Shown: positions 48,708-59,700 of the stretch, one piece after another | Layout of the letters: every line of letters begins with the position of its first letter | How positions within the stretch are numbered: the first letter of the stretch is position 1 | NCBI RefSeq assembly: GCF_000003815.2 | Contig: NC_049987.1 | Coordinates: 20,155,346 to 20,219,345, forward strand | Direction: 5' to 3' | DNA from: Branchiostoma floridae | Lineage: Eukaryota > Chordata > Leptocardii > Amphioxiformes > Branchiostomatidae | Length of the DNA: 64,000 bases | Position numbers and translations under genes: made by a program | Notes under the pieces: model-generated | What the model was told of the DNA's origin: nothing | The model's database searches: none | The model's input: the letters and a program-made list of their open reading frames with translations, nothing else

Positions 48708-51700
48708 CGATTGATCGATTGATCGATCGATCGATTGATCGATCGATCGATCGATCGATTGATTGATTGATTGATTATCAATCATTCACAGAACATTCCT
48801 TTGCTTTGCTTCTGCAGGCTGAACCAATCATCACCCCGGGTAACGAAGGTGTTTTCCACCATGTCCTCGTGTACAAGTGCAGGACCAACCCAAACATCAC
48901 CATCTTGCCCGCGGAACATCCGGGACATGAGTGTCAGTCTCCCAACATGCCTATCGACTGGGCTGAGGACTGTTACGAAGGAAGCATCGTGTCAGCATGG
49001 GCCATCGGCGGAGGGGTGGGTTCATCTTTTTGGTTTGCTGTGACAGAAATGTCGCCCCAAGACCCGGTGTTCTTGGTAAAACTGGTCAGCACGGTCTCAG
49101 GCTTCTCTCTTTCATCACTCGTTGACCTATGACCAAACAACCAGTATCATTAACATCACATGACATGAAACCGCAATTTTAAACAAGCACATCCATTTGA
49201 TTTACGAGTACATATATGAGTGCATGTTCATAGATACTTCTATGCCTCGTCTTCCTCTTAGCCCACGTTGGATCATGGCTTTTGAGGCCCGCGACATCTT
49301 GAACGGCTGGACGCCTTACACTAGAGTCACCAAATTTTGTGACTTTTCTTGACATTTAGCTGGCAACAACTTGATAAAGTTTGGAAAGTTTTCCTTTCTT
49401 TAGTGTTGAAATGCCAACTAGTTATTGACGGGCATTTTTGACGAAAATCTCTGATTTCCTTTTTTCAGGTTTTCATGCTAAATAACTGCTATTCTGTTAC
49501 ATGAATAAAATATTGTGTGATTTAGCATATGAAATTATGCTGATTTAATGATGTCATATGTCAAAATCCAAGATGGCGGACCATATCACCAGATCAATTA
49601 AAATAGTTTATATAATCCCTTAAAATTCGTAACTACTTGTTGTTATTTCATGAAACAACGTTTTATGTCTTTTGAGATCGTTTTTTGAAAATTCAAGTTG
49701 GCGGGCTAAAGATGGCGGACACCAACTGGTATCTTAAATATGTCAGACGTCATTTTATTACGTCATTTTGATGTTGACAACAGAAATCGTAGCAGACATT
49801 ACATTCAGCTATCTACACTTGCTGTTAAAGTTTTGCTGCATACCTTGACGTTTTCTGGGAATACCTTTTTTCATGGTTCCAGCCAATACAATCATACAGA
49901 TGCCATCATAATGACGTCATATTACGTTATACATGTATTGTCATCAAATTTCTTATATTCCTTATACTTTACGTGTGCATCATTTTCTCGTACAATAAGT
50001 CGTTAAAGAGTTACAGGAGCCTCGAGAGAACACCCCCTCCCGTCCCAGATTGATAAAAAAAAGACCGGTCTGAATCGGGTTAAACTTAGCACTGCAGCTA
50101 GGTGTCGCGTTCTGCACGGAGGTGGGGGTGGAGGCAAGGGAAAGGCTTCGCCTGTTCCCCCTGTCCTGCGATGTGACAAAGTTGAAGAAATTAATGACTA
50201 AATGAAGAGTAGTCTGTGTAACGCAAACTCCACTATTCGGAGCTGGTAGTCTCCTTCTCGCGGACAATGTAATTCGGCCTAAGACGCGCGATTAAATCAG
50301 GCTAAAGGAAGAGGTGTGCAATCCCAAATGTGGCTGAGATAACGCAATGATTTACCAACCTAATGAGACTATACGTACTGTATACATGTACCGATTCTCG
50401 AGCCAAGTTACATTTCGGTGTTCAGTCAAATCATGAATCTATGTTGCTTCTTTCCTTTCCCTCAGGACTTAATCTATCCAGAGCACGTTGGCTACCCTAT
50501 TGGTGATGACGAAGACAGCGGGTACGTGCTTATGGAGGTGCACTACGACAATCCTCAACTGGAATCAGGTAGGGATATATTTAATGACCCGTTTAAAGGC
50601 CACAGATGTTTTAGAAAAGATTCTACAAATATGAATAACATGCAGATACCTGACATGAAAGCAGATGATATGCCTTCATTTGTAGTGGCTTTGGACTGTT
50701 CAAACTGTACTGTTAAGCAATTCACTGATGTTTAATTTGCCGACATTCCCTATTTACACTAATCATAAGTGCCATGCAAGCTTACAACCGATATACAATA
50801 CACTGTATATCATGATCACGACGTTGTGTTTCTCACAGAAAATGCCTTACATTTTTCCTTACATTCCTTACATCTTTGTGGATCCAAGAGTCGTGTGGCG
50901 TAATTGCCCATAACCTGGAGTCCTGGGTTAGAATCCGCTGACATGATACTGATCTTGCGCCATTGGAAAAGACACTTTATTAAACCCTCTGCATTTATCA
51001 AAGGAGTATGGGTCCTTGCCGGTGTGAGTGATTCAAAATATACAGTCTTATGGCCGCAGTCCTCTGGGTTAACACCGAGTTGCAGCCGCCCCAAACCCTT
51101 GCGATCCAGCCCCGCCTCCTCGCATTACATGAAAGGGAAGCTTGCAGTTGGGAGGGTAGTCTAGATGCCATCCTAGTTAGTTTAATCGGGGTCCCATATT
51201 CCCTCTACAAGAGCCATGATTATCTATGTAGATTGAAACTCTGCGATACTATTCACTATAGTACGTTGCTAGATACCATTAACATGACAGACTCTGATAA
51301 CTTATAAACATACTAATTGACTCAAAACTTTGCCGTTGACATTCCATATTTCATCACTCAGGCATACGCGACAGTTCCGGAATCAGAATGACGTACACAC
51401 CAGAGCTGAGAGATAATGACGCTGGAACCTTGGAGGTCGGCGTGATTGTGAACAAATATCACGCCATTCCACCTCGTGCCGTGGACTTCAAGTCTGCCGG
51501 GTTCTGCGGTTCACAGTGTCTTAGTGCGGTGAGTACACTTCCGAACTTATAAAGACACACGTCCTGGATGTATAGTTGATCCCTAGACATTTGTGCAAAC
51601 ATACAAACACTTGACTTTTCACGTCAATTAATGTCTCCGTTTTATTGATAGTTTATAGAGGAGCTCGGAGAACCCATCAAGATCATCGGAGTGATGCTGC

Positions 51701-54700
51701 ACGCCCATCTGCTGGGCGTCAGGCTGAACGCCAGGCTGATCCATAACGGCGTGGAGACGGACATCGCACGGGACGACAACTACGACTTCAACCTGCAGAA
51801 CATGAGGATGCTGAAGGAGGAAATCACCGTTCATCCAGTAAGATACGCTATTGTCCACAGCTGTTAGGCTCCCTTCAATATAAAGGGATGGTCCCTTGAT
51901 AAAGAAGGCCACAGCTGTCGCAGAAATACAAAAATACAAATGTGTACTTAGAATAATTTATTGGATTGTTGCCATGTTGATGTGTTATTTGTTCCTTCAT
52001 TTGAATTACCCTCGCCACCATGCCTTTACTTTCATAGCAAAAAGTACTGTTTGTTAAGTGTTCGTGACACCTCGTACTACGAGGATGAACTGAACTGAAC
52101 TTTTAAGTCTTTAGTCTACCACCAAACGCTACAAAATATAAAATGCAACAATTAAATATCATAAGATTAGGAATTCGTCATTCTTTTAAGGTGCTTTACG
52201 TCCATAAAAATGGTCTTAATAGTTTTAACTTAAAGGAAAGCATCAGAAAATCTTCAATTCATTATTTTCCAGTAGTTTACTCATTAAAAAGTTGATTTAC
52301 GTCAATTTTTACATTAATCCGCCCAATATGACCCTGTAGACACGTTTGAACTTCGCGCTCTCCTCCCCTCTCCCGCCGCGCTGGCCGATGACGTAATGGC
52401 CTCGTTCTGATTGCCTGCGCGCTGACGTCACAAATCAGAATTGAAACTTCTGGCCATGCCAGCCATTTTGCTCGGTGAACCTCGATCCCTTCGGCGGGAA
52501 ATCACACCGCCATTCTGGAAGCCAGTCCGTTGTTGTTGACAATTAACTTCGTGGACCTGTAAGTCGCGTTGTGAGCTGTCTACGAAGCCATAGTCCCCGG
52601 GAGACTGAACATGAATTAGCTTGTCTGCAGCGGGTGAACCGCGCGGCGACGGGACGAAATCAAAACAATGGTTTTGGGGGAGGTTCACGCACCGTGCCAT
52701 TCTGGAGTATTACAAGAGCGAGTTCGGGTCAGTTCTTACCTTCTCCTTTCCGAACAGCACAGTGATAATTACACGTAAGCTTCCACGAATTTTGGTTGAA
52801 TTCACAGTTGTAGACCTCGTTTGTTGTACTGACAACATACCCTTGATCGCTACATATCGAACAACCCCCTTTTCGCGCCGAAACAGATAGCACCGCAACT
52901 TGTACAGATCGTGCGAGTTACGCCTCGCCTCTCACTTTATTTTCTGTTTCTCGGGTAAATTATCTGGACTGGTCGGTTTTTCAATCATGTAGCTTTGGCG
53001 GAGATTGCTGGGGGTTCATTCAAAACAAATCACGGACTCTGAAACGAAGCCGACATTTCGCGCCATTCACAATGCCGGCCTGTGTTGTATGTAAAAACAA
53101 CAATGCTGTATGTATGTTTCGGCGCGGAAGGGGGATCGTTCGATATGTAGCGATCAAGGGTATGTTGTGAATGATTTTTTTTAATGTCCCTGCCAGTTGG
53201 ACAATTGTGAATTCAACCAAAATTCGTGGAAGCTTACGTGTTAATTATCGACTGTATGCTCATGTCCGTANNNNNNNNNNNNNNNNNNNNNNNNNNNNNN
53301 NNNNNNNNNNNNNNNNNNNNNNNNNNNNNNNNNNNNNNNNNNNNNNNNNNNNNNNNNNNNNNNNNNNNNNNNNNNNNNNNNNNNNNNNNNNNNNNNNNNN
53401 NNNNNNNNNNNNNNNNNNNNNNNNNNNNNNNNNNNNNNNNNNNNNNNNNNNNNNNNNNNNNNNNNNNNNNNNNNNNNNNNNNNNNNNNNNNNNNNNNNNN
53501 NNNNNNNNNNNNNNNNNNNNNNNNNNNNNNNNNNNNNNNNNNNNNNNNNNNNNNNNNNNNNNNNNNNNNNNNNNNNNNNNNNNNNNNNNNNNNNNNNNNN
53601 NNNNNNNNNNNNNNNNNNNNNNNNNNNNNNNNNNNNNNNNNNNNNNNNNNNNNNNNNNNNNNNNNNNNNNNNNNNNNNNNNAGGCGGATCAATGTAAAAA
53701 TTGACGTACATCAACTTTTTAATGAGTAAAATACTGGAAAATAAAGAATTGAAAATTTTCTGATGCTGTCCTTTAAAGTTGTTGTTATTCTCTTACCTTT
53801 TTTCAGGGAGATACTCTGATTACCGAGTGCATCTACAATTCGGCACATAAAGATACTATGGTCTATGTAAGTACTATTTTTCTACTCCTTCGTTTGCCTT
53901 AGAGATGTGTCGTCTTCTTTAATTTGTTTTGACATGACAATGGTTGGAGCCTTAAAGAGAAACTATTCAACAAGTTGTCCAATATCGACTAAAACAGAGC
54001 TATTGAATAGGATGCAAATGACGGATTTAGATATCTCTATGCAGACAGGTAAAGATATCTCTATGCAGTTGGGAGGTCTCCAGTTCAAACCTTATACACG
54101 AGCGGTTTGGGAAAGATTGTTATTACGAAAGACAAACAATTTGTATGTATAATGACAGCCACAGACAACATTGTAAAATAAAACCTATGTGAGTTCGTAT
54201 GCACTTGTTTTCAGAAGAGCGAAGGGCGTATAAACAAATGTTACAGTGATAGAATACCTTCAGGTGTTTTATCTATCCAACTGTTCGCTTTGAACACTAC
54301 TTGTAATAGTATCTAGTCTTATGTATTCAATGTAATATTCATGTGAGCAAGAACATGCAAATAAAGATCTTCTTATTTTTACGCCCAGGGAGGACGTGGA
54401 ACACCAGAGGAGATGTGCGAAACCTTCTTCCTGTACTACCCGAAGTTCGACATGAACTTTTGCGACAGCCTGCCGAACGTATACCATACGGTCAACTTTG
54501 CTGGTGCCCAGGATTTTACCTTGTGCGTATGGTTCATGTTGGTTTGAGTTCAATGAGACAATAGAAATTGAACGTTGGGTTCACTCAATCAATGTAGTTA
54601 ATACGTTTATGACGGTTAGACATCCAGGTAAGCAATATTCAAATACAATTCAATCTCTACAACTGGATAAAGAACGGATATTTACTTCCGACGTTTCGNN

Positions 54701-55602
54701 NNNNNNNNNNNNNNNNNNNNNNNNNNNNNNNNNNNNNNNNNNNNNNNNNNNNNNNNNNNNNNNNNNNNNNNNNNNNNNNNNNNNNNNNNNNNNNNNNNCG
54801 ATATACTGTATGGTACAAAACACTTAAGATTAAGAACTGCTACATGATTGAAGTGCGTTTGTTTTGGTCGTTTCTGTTACTATTTCTACCATTGTTAGAC
54901 AATCGTTCGTTACAATTTGTCCAACACGTTGAGCTTCCCTGCCATAATGATACGTACGAACAGTCTACAATAGATTGTAATTAACGCTTGACACATACTT
55001 TTAGCAGGTACTGATTTTCCCGTCCATCTTGTGTTTACAGTGACGAAAATTTCGATGTTCACTTCACGGCACCAGAACACATGGTCAACATGACCTACGA
55101 GGAGGTGATGGAGGCCGTTCCGTGGACTCGCGAGAAAGCACGAGACTTCTCCGAATTTCTCTTCAATTCAACATTCTACTCGTCTTGCCGTGGCACTCCC
55201 CAGTCTAACGTTGACGCTGTAAGGCTTTCTGTCGATTAATGAGTTTCAAAACAATTTTATTGGCAATTTCCACATAGTAACTTAAACGTTATGCTGTAGC
55301 CGTGTACGTAAATGCATTGGTAGCTTCGGTTGTACGATAAAACGAAATACAAACTAATAATGCACTGACGTCTTTCTCTATTGCTAAAAATACCACAGGA
55401 TGCCCTGCAAGAGTTTGCCCTCCCCTTCCCTCGTGGAACCAGACTACCTACAGAAGACATCTGCAGCCTGAGAGCCACACCAACCCCTGGCGACGGGCCT
55501 GGTCCTGCAGGCGGGTCCACAGCACTGCAGGCACATCACGCTGCAGGCTATGTTCTGCTCACTTACCTGGTGGCGCTCGTGCTTACTGTGTGGGCAGAGT
55601 AA
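42312..55602 (+). CDS. Copper type II monooxygenase, DBH/MOXD1-like, gene 1 (complete)
   Basis: Twelve exons: 42312-42584, 46983-47129, 47640-47822, 48124-48210, 48818-49015, 50466-50568, 51362-51528, 51652-51837, 53807-53866, 54389-54522, 55041-55218 and 55399-55602, all GT-AG with matching phases, about 639 residues. Signal peptide (1-25), DOMON domain (about 30-190; TGWVGLGLSPNGGMPGSD), Cu2-monooxygenase N domain with CuH ligands HH at 244-245 and H322, C domain with CuM ligands H-A-H at 403-405 and M477 (PEEMC). A C-terminal hydrophobic stretch (YVLLTYLVALVLTVW) fits a membrane or GPI anchor. The family hydroxylates substrates with ascorbate and O2 in the secretory pathway; DBH itself makes noradrenaline. 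The anchored end is closer to MOXD1 than to DBH. Substrate unknown. Confidence 0.93.
43560..44270. repeat. About 160-bp tandem repeat, 4 units (copy in monooxygenase intron 1)
   Basis: Landmark AATGACCTGAAATTTGG / AATGAGCTGAAATTTGAC near 43690, 43850, 44011 and 44172 (period about 160), preceded by TATGGTGAAATATATTGTATTCG and a (TTTC)n run. Same family as 37290-37960. Confidence 0.8.
44160..45510 (+). repeat. Tandem duplication of about 620-700 bp with CCAAT and TATA-like motifs
   Basis: 44160-44755 and 44775-45510 share in the same order GGTATAGATAGGCAT, CCAATCAGCGAAGAGG, GGCTAATTAATATTCATAAG, GCATTTTAGACTATT, ATATCTA(T/C)GATAATCG and TTCGCTGCGC(T/C)GTTAGC. The first copy has a TATATAG 30-50 bp after CCAATCAGCG. 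It may be a retroelement end or a tandem promoter-like repeat; I do not recognise it. Confidence 0.6.
47205..47575. repeat. (GAGTA)n/(GAATA)n pentanucleotide array, gene 1 intron 2
   Basis: Long imperfect AGAGT and AGAAT runs. An equivalent array is in the same intron of gene 2 (59215-59470), so it predates the gene duplication. Confidence 0.95.
48676..48778. repeat. (GATT)n/(GATC)n microsatellite, gene 1 intron 4
   Basis: About 25 copies of GATT and GATC just upstream of the exon 5 acceptor. Confidence 0.95.
49141..50465 (+). other. Intron 5 of monooxygenase gene 1
   Basis: 49250-49760 has two related CAAGATGGCGGAC / CAAGTTGGCGGGC segments of an unclassified repeat. 50020-50290 is another unclassified stretch. 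No gene. Confidence 0.4.
50878..51190 (+). mobile_element. Decayed tRNA-derived SINE, gene 1 intron 6
   Basis: Starts GGATCCAAGAGTCGTGTGGC with a weak A box, a B-box-like GGTTAGAATCC about 50 bp later and a SINE-type GCGCCATTGGAAAAGACACTT body. More diverged than the SINE at 2364. Confidence 0.5.
52234..53772. mobile_element. Kolobok-like palindromic DNA transposon, copy 2
   Basis: Left end AGGAAAGCATCAG and right end CTGATGCTGTCCT, flanked by TTAA on both sides (52230-52233, 53773-53776). The arms match copy 1 at 14575-16326. The loop retains ATGCCGGCCTGTGTTGTATG (the start of the THAP finger, about 53072), with the rest deleted. A 411-base N run (53271-53681) hides most of the right arm. 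Lies in intron 8 of monooxygenase gene 1, ending about 30 bp before the exon 9 acceptor. Confidence 0.8.
53271..53681. other. Assembly gap (411 N)
   Basis: Gap inside the right arm of the palindromic transposon, where a long inverted repeat would be expected to break assembly. Confidence 0.99.
54611..54698. repeat. Interspersed repeat, second copy, cut by a gap
   Basis: Same sequence as 34841-34930; the remainder is hidden by the N gap. Confidence 0.6.
54699..54798. other. Assembly gap (100 N)
   Basis: Run of N in intron 10 of monooxygenase gene 1. Confidence 0.99.
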
Positions 55603-56776
55603 CGTTTCTGGTGCCTTCATATGAACAATCAACATATCAAATGAAATATAAATTGTCTGCAGGTCAGGAGGAACAAATAAAATAAAGTATTTCCAAAATG
55701 CATATTCATGATGATCCTCCAATCACGAATATGTGCTCTAGTAATTATTACTATTTTTTTCCAATTACATGTATCATGGTGTGCGGTGTGTTCGTTCATA
55801 TTTTTTAAACAACTACAAAAGAATTAGCAGCATATTCTAAGCATATTAATAACGTAAGCACACTCTATATTTATCTAGTATGCACAACCTCTTTAACATG
55901 TAACGTTAGTCTCCTTACATGGTAGAGCAGTCTAGCTAATAGACCATGTTTTTCAGCATTTTTTACTTAAGCAATGGTGAGTATGCCTCACGAGGTCATG
56001 AATCAATATCAATGATAAGTAACTTTATTAAATAATTTTCCAAATCCACAATGGAAAACTGTGACTATGAAATACACTCAACTGATATATGCTCCTTTTA
56101 TGAATCTTGTAAGGACTGTCCCTTTAATTACAATAACAGACTGTGGGGGAGGGGGGTAGTAAGGATAAAACTATCAGTCTTTGACGTTTTGTCAAACATA
56201 TTTCATCATCAACACTATCGCAGCCTGGGCGTCGGTCTCAATAGTTATTTTCCTGTTTGGTATAGCACAATTAATTGTGAAAACCAATAAACTACAATAT
56301 ACTTGGCAATGTCTCTTTGTTTTGTTTTGGTTGGTCCGAATCTACCATTACGTAATCATTCTTCTTTAATTGACACCATCCAGCAGAGGTGCACTTGTTT
56401 TCTTCTACGTGTTCTACATCTACATCTCGGTACATAAGACAGAGCCCTCGCTGTTAGTGTGTTGTCTGTGTTGAACAAATGCGATTAACTGTTTGCTTAC
56501 CACAAGCACCCCCAACCCGTATGGTTCGTCTGTTTGTTTTTTGGTTGTTTGTTTTTTTCATGGCTCAGCATGAATGACTCACCTTTAAATGAGGATGATT
56601 GACTCACGTTTAAATGAGGATTTTAGCAACTTCTAGCATCTTTACAGTAACGGTCCAATCACAGGATAGTTAAGATTGCTCGTTACCTTGGAAACACATA
56701 CGTCATATATTAAATATCCAAGAGACAGCTGGTCACAAATCACCGATAGACGTCAGTGCAGGTTAAGTCAGTTAAA
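55603..56776 (+). other. Intergenic region between the two monooxygenase genes
   Basis: Possible poly(A) signal AATAAA near 55677. 56150-56520 matches the region upstream of gene 1 (41740-42170) including CAGCAGAGGTGCACTTG and TTACCACAAGCACCCC. 56650-56760 keeps the proximal upstream sequence of gene 1 (CGGTCCAATCACAGGAT, CGTTACCTTGGAAACACATA), the best candidate for the core promoter. Confidence 0.6.
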
Positions 56777-59700
56777 ATGGCCAGCTTGTTGGCGAGTTTT
56801 TGTGTTATAATTGTAGTTACCGCCATATTGGGGGAAAACGTTATAGCAGCGGACGACTTCACCCACCGCGAGTCTCTGGACGAAGAAGGAAAGTTCCAGC
56901 TTCTCTGGAAGTTTGACGACGAGAAGATCGAGTTCGAGGCCCAGGTGCAGACGACAGGATGGGTCGGCTTGGGTCTGTCCCCGAACGGAGGCATGCCGGG
57001 ATCAGACATCGCCATCGGCTGGGTCAAAGACGGGACTGCGTATCTCACGGTGGGTTCAATGCTATACGTGGTCTAAGCTGTACATGTAAAGATAACATTG
57101 AAACTACAAAACAGTGTCCTTAAACAGCCTCAAAACAGTTCAGTCCGATTGTTCAGTCTTCATACGTCCTGCAAGTATTACCTGACACACAGTCTTTTAT
57201 GTACAGATGTCTGGACATATAAACAGAAAATGCAAGTGAGTCACTGGGAGGAAAGAGTAACACAAAAGAACAGCATATTTGATAATACCACATTAACAAC
57301 ACTAAGCGTAACATAATTTGGGGAGATTTGTATGGGAGTGTGCTTAGAAAAGGGGACATCGTTACGCTGTTTGATTAAAGTGGTCATTCAAACTCTTTAA
57401 CACACAGGTCAACGTCCTACCGGTTTGTTTATCATGAACCGTTACGATGTACCTATTATTAGTCTAGTAGTAGTAGTAGTATTACCTTTGATACTACTAT
57501 ACGGTGGTGGCTTACAATATGTGTGAGCATTGTGTACCAGCAGATTATACGGTAGTAGAACTTTTGCATGACAGCCAAAGTCTTCATGTTCAGTGTGGAA
57601 ATGAATATTGCTGCATGAAATTTGTCAACGCAAAATAACACAACAGCAAGTTTGTAATAACAGATATAACGTTCGCAACTAAACATGATATGGAAAAGGT
57701 AGCATGTCTTGGCAATAGTCATCTTGAAAAAGACGAAGTTTATGAGATAGGAGGTCATAGTACTAACATTCTAGCAAACTCCTTTCTAAAGCTCAGGTCA
57801 AAGACCTACCAATTTTTCTGCTCTGACGTCAACGAGGTTACATAATCTCCCACGTGACCTCAGTAGCAACGGTAGTGCCCAATGATGTCACCGCGTGGTA
57901 TTAACTACTTATCTACTGCAAACAACATGCCCTAGAAATGCTGAATGGTACTCAAGCTACAGCTCACGAATTCCTTTCGTTAGATTCGTAAGATTATATA
58001 CTTACCACAGGGCACCTGGCGCATCCCCGTCTTGTAATTATCCAGCGAAAGGGTATGTCACCCCGTAAGGGGCAGTATAACCCCGTCGTGTGTAAACATG
58101 TGCGATCACGTCGACCGATGATGATGATGATGACTTACCACAGCTCAGCAACCTCAACACGTGTTGTCCTGAGTTGCATTTTTTTTAATTACTCATAAAG
58201 AAATTCTCTTTGCTTTACACTCAGCTGCAATGTAACCAGTAACGTTACACTGATAATGTTACGATCTTTAGATTTATGACAATCTTTGGTGACCACATAG
58301 TGGGGAATCGACTACTACAACAAGGAAATGAACAAGAAAGCTTCACGTTGGGACATTACGCGCATTTCATTCGATCATATTTGGTTTTAATAGCCCCATT
58401 ATACTCTTTACAAGTTGTAAAATAGTCTATGATTATTGTAGAATTAGTGTCCGAGTTCCATCACCTATGGCAAAATGTTTACCTAAGGAGTTACCATATC
58501 GCGTCAGCCTGTCCATAGAACAATTATTTACAGGATACATTGAAGACCTAGCGCCACCCCCTTCAATGACAGTGTTAAACAAGAAGCAGCGTTTACAAAA
58601 AGGATATTCCCATTCCTTATCTTTCTCCAAACATGTTGTTCTCTGAGCCTAAGAAATGTCCTTGAAACCTTTGGTGTAGGACGGTCCGTTTTCCCAGAAC
58701 TAATTTTCCCACGAGGGTCAAAAACTTGCCTGCCTACAGTTTTATGCTTGATATTCAGAAAAGGCACGTGGGTGTTGCGTTTGGAATGCAAAGTTTCGGC
58801 ACAACGCCTTTTAAAACATCAATCGTTCATACGTGGGCATCAGTGCAGATACATGGTGGCTGCAGAAATCTCAATGTCTACATCACTATAATTTATAATG
58901 TCTTGCATCCAAAGGACCGGTATGCCGAGGCAAAGGCGCAGCCTTCTGTGGACGAGAGTCAGGACTGGGAGCTGGTGTCTGGGTACGAGAACGGGACTCA
59001 CACCGTCCTGAGGTTCAACAGGAAGCTGACGACATGTGACGTCAGGGACCGCGTCATCAACGTGCGTAATAGATACGCAAATAACGACTTTGCCTGGTGA
59101 CATCAAACTGCATCAGATGAGAATACAGTAGCATCGTCAAAGCGGAATAAGATGCAGTAGAATATGAATAAGACTAAAATAGAAAATAATCTAATGGACC
59201 ATAATAAAGTAACGTTAGAGTAGACTAGAGTAGACTAGAGTAGAGTAGAGTAGAGTAGAGTAGAGTAGAGTAGAGTAGAGTAGAGTAGAGTAGAGAAGAG
59301 AAGAGAAGAGAAGAGAAACAATAGAATAGAACAGAATGGTATGGAATAGAACCGAATGGTATAGAATAGAACAGAATGGTATAAAATATAATAGAAAAGA
59401 ATAGAATAGAATAGAATAGAGTAGAATAGAATAGAAGAAAATAGAATAGAATAGAACAGAATAGAATAGATTCTAGATGATAGTATAATAGTAAAGGGAT
59501 TCCTAATTCACTGTGCTAATGTTTGGCGTCTCCAGGAGGACACCTTGCGTGTGCTGTGGGCGTGGCATGACCAGGATCCGGAGGAAGAGTCCGGGGTGAG
59601 CGGCCCGACCTACCACGGGACCAACAGGGGAGCCAGGGCTACTCTGCTTCTCAATAGGAAACTCACCGAGACGCCTACAACAGGGACTACCTACTCATTC

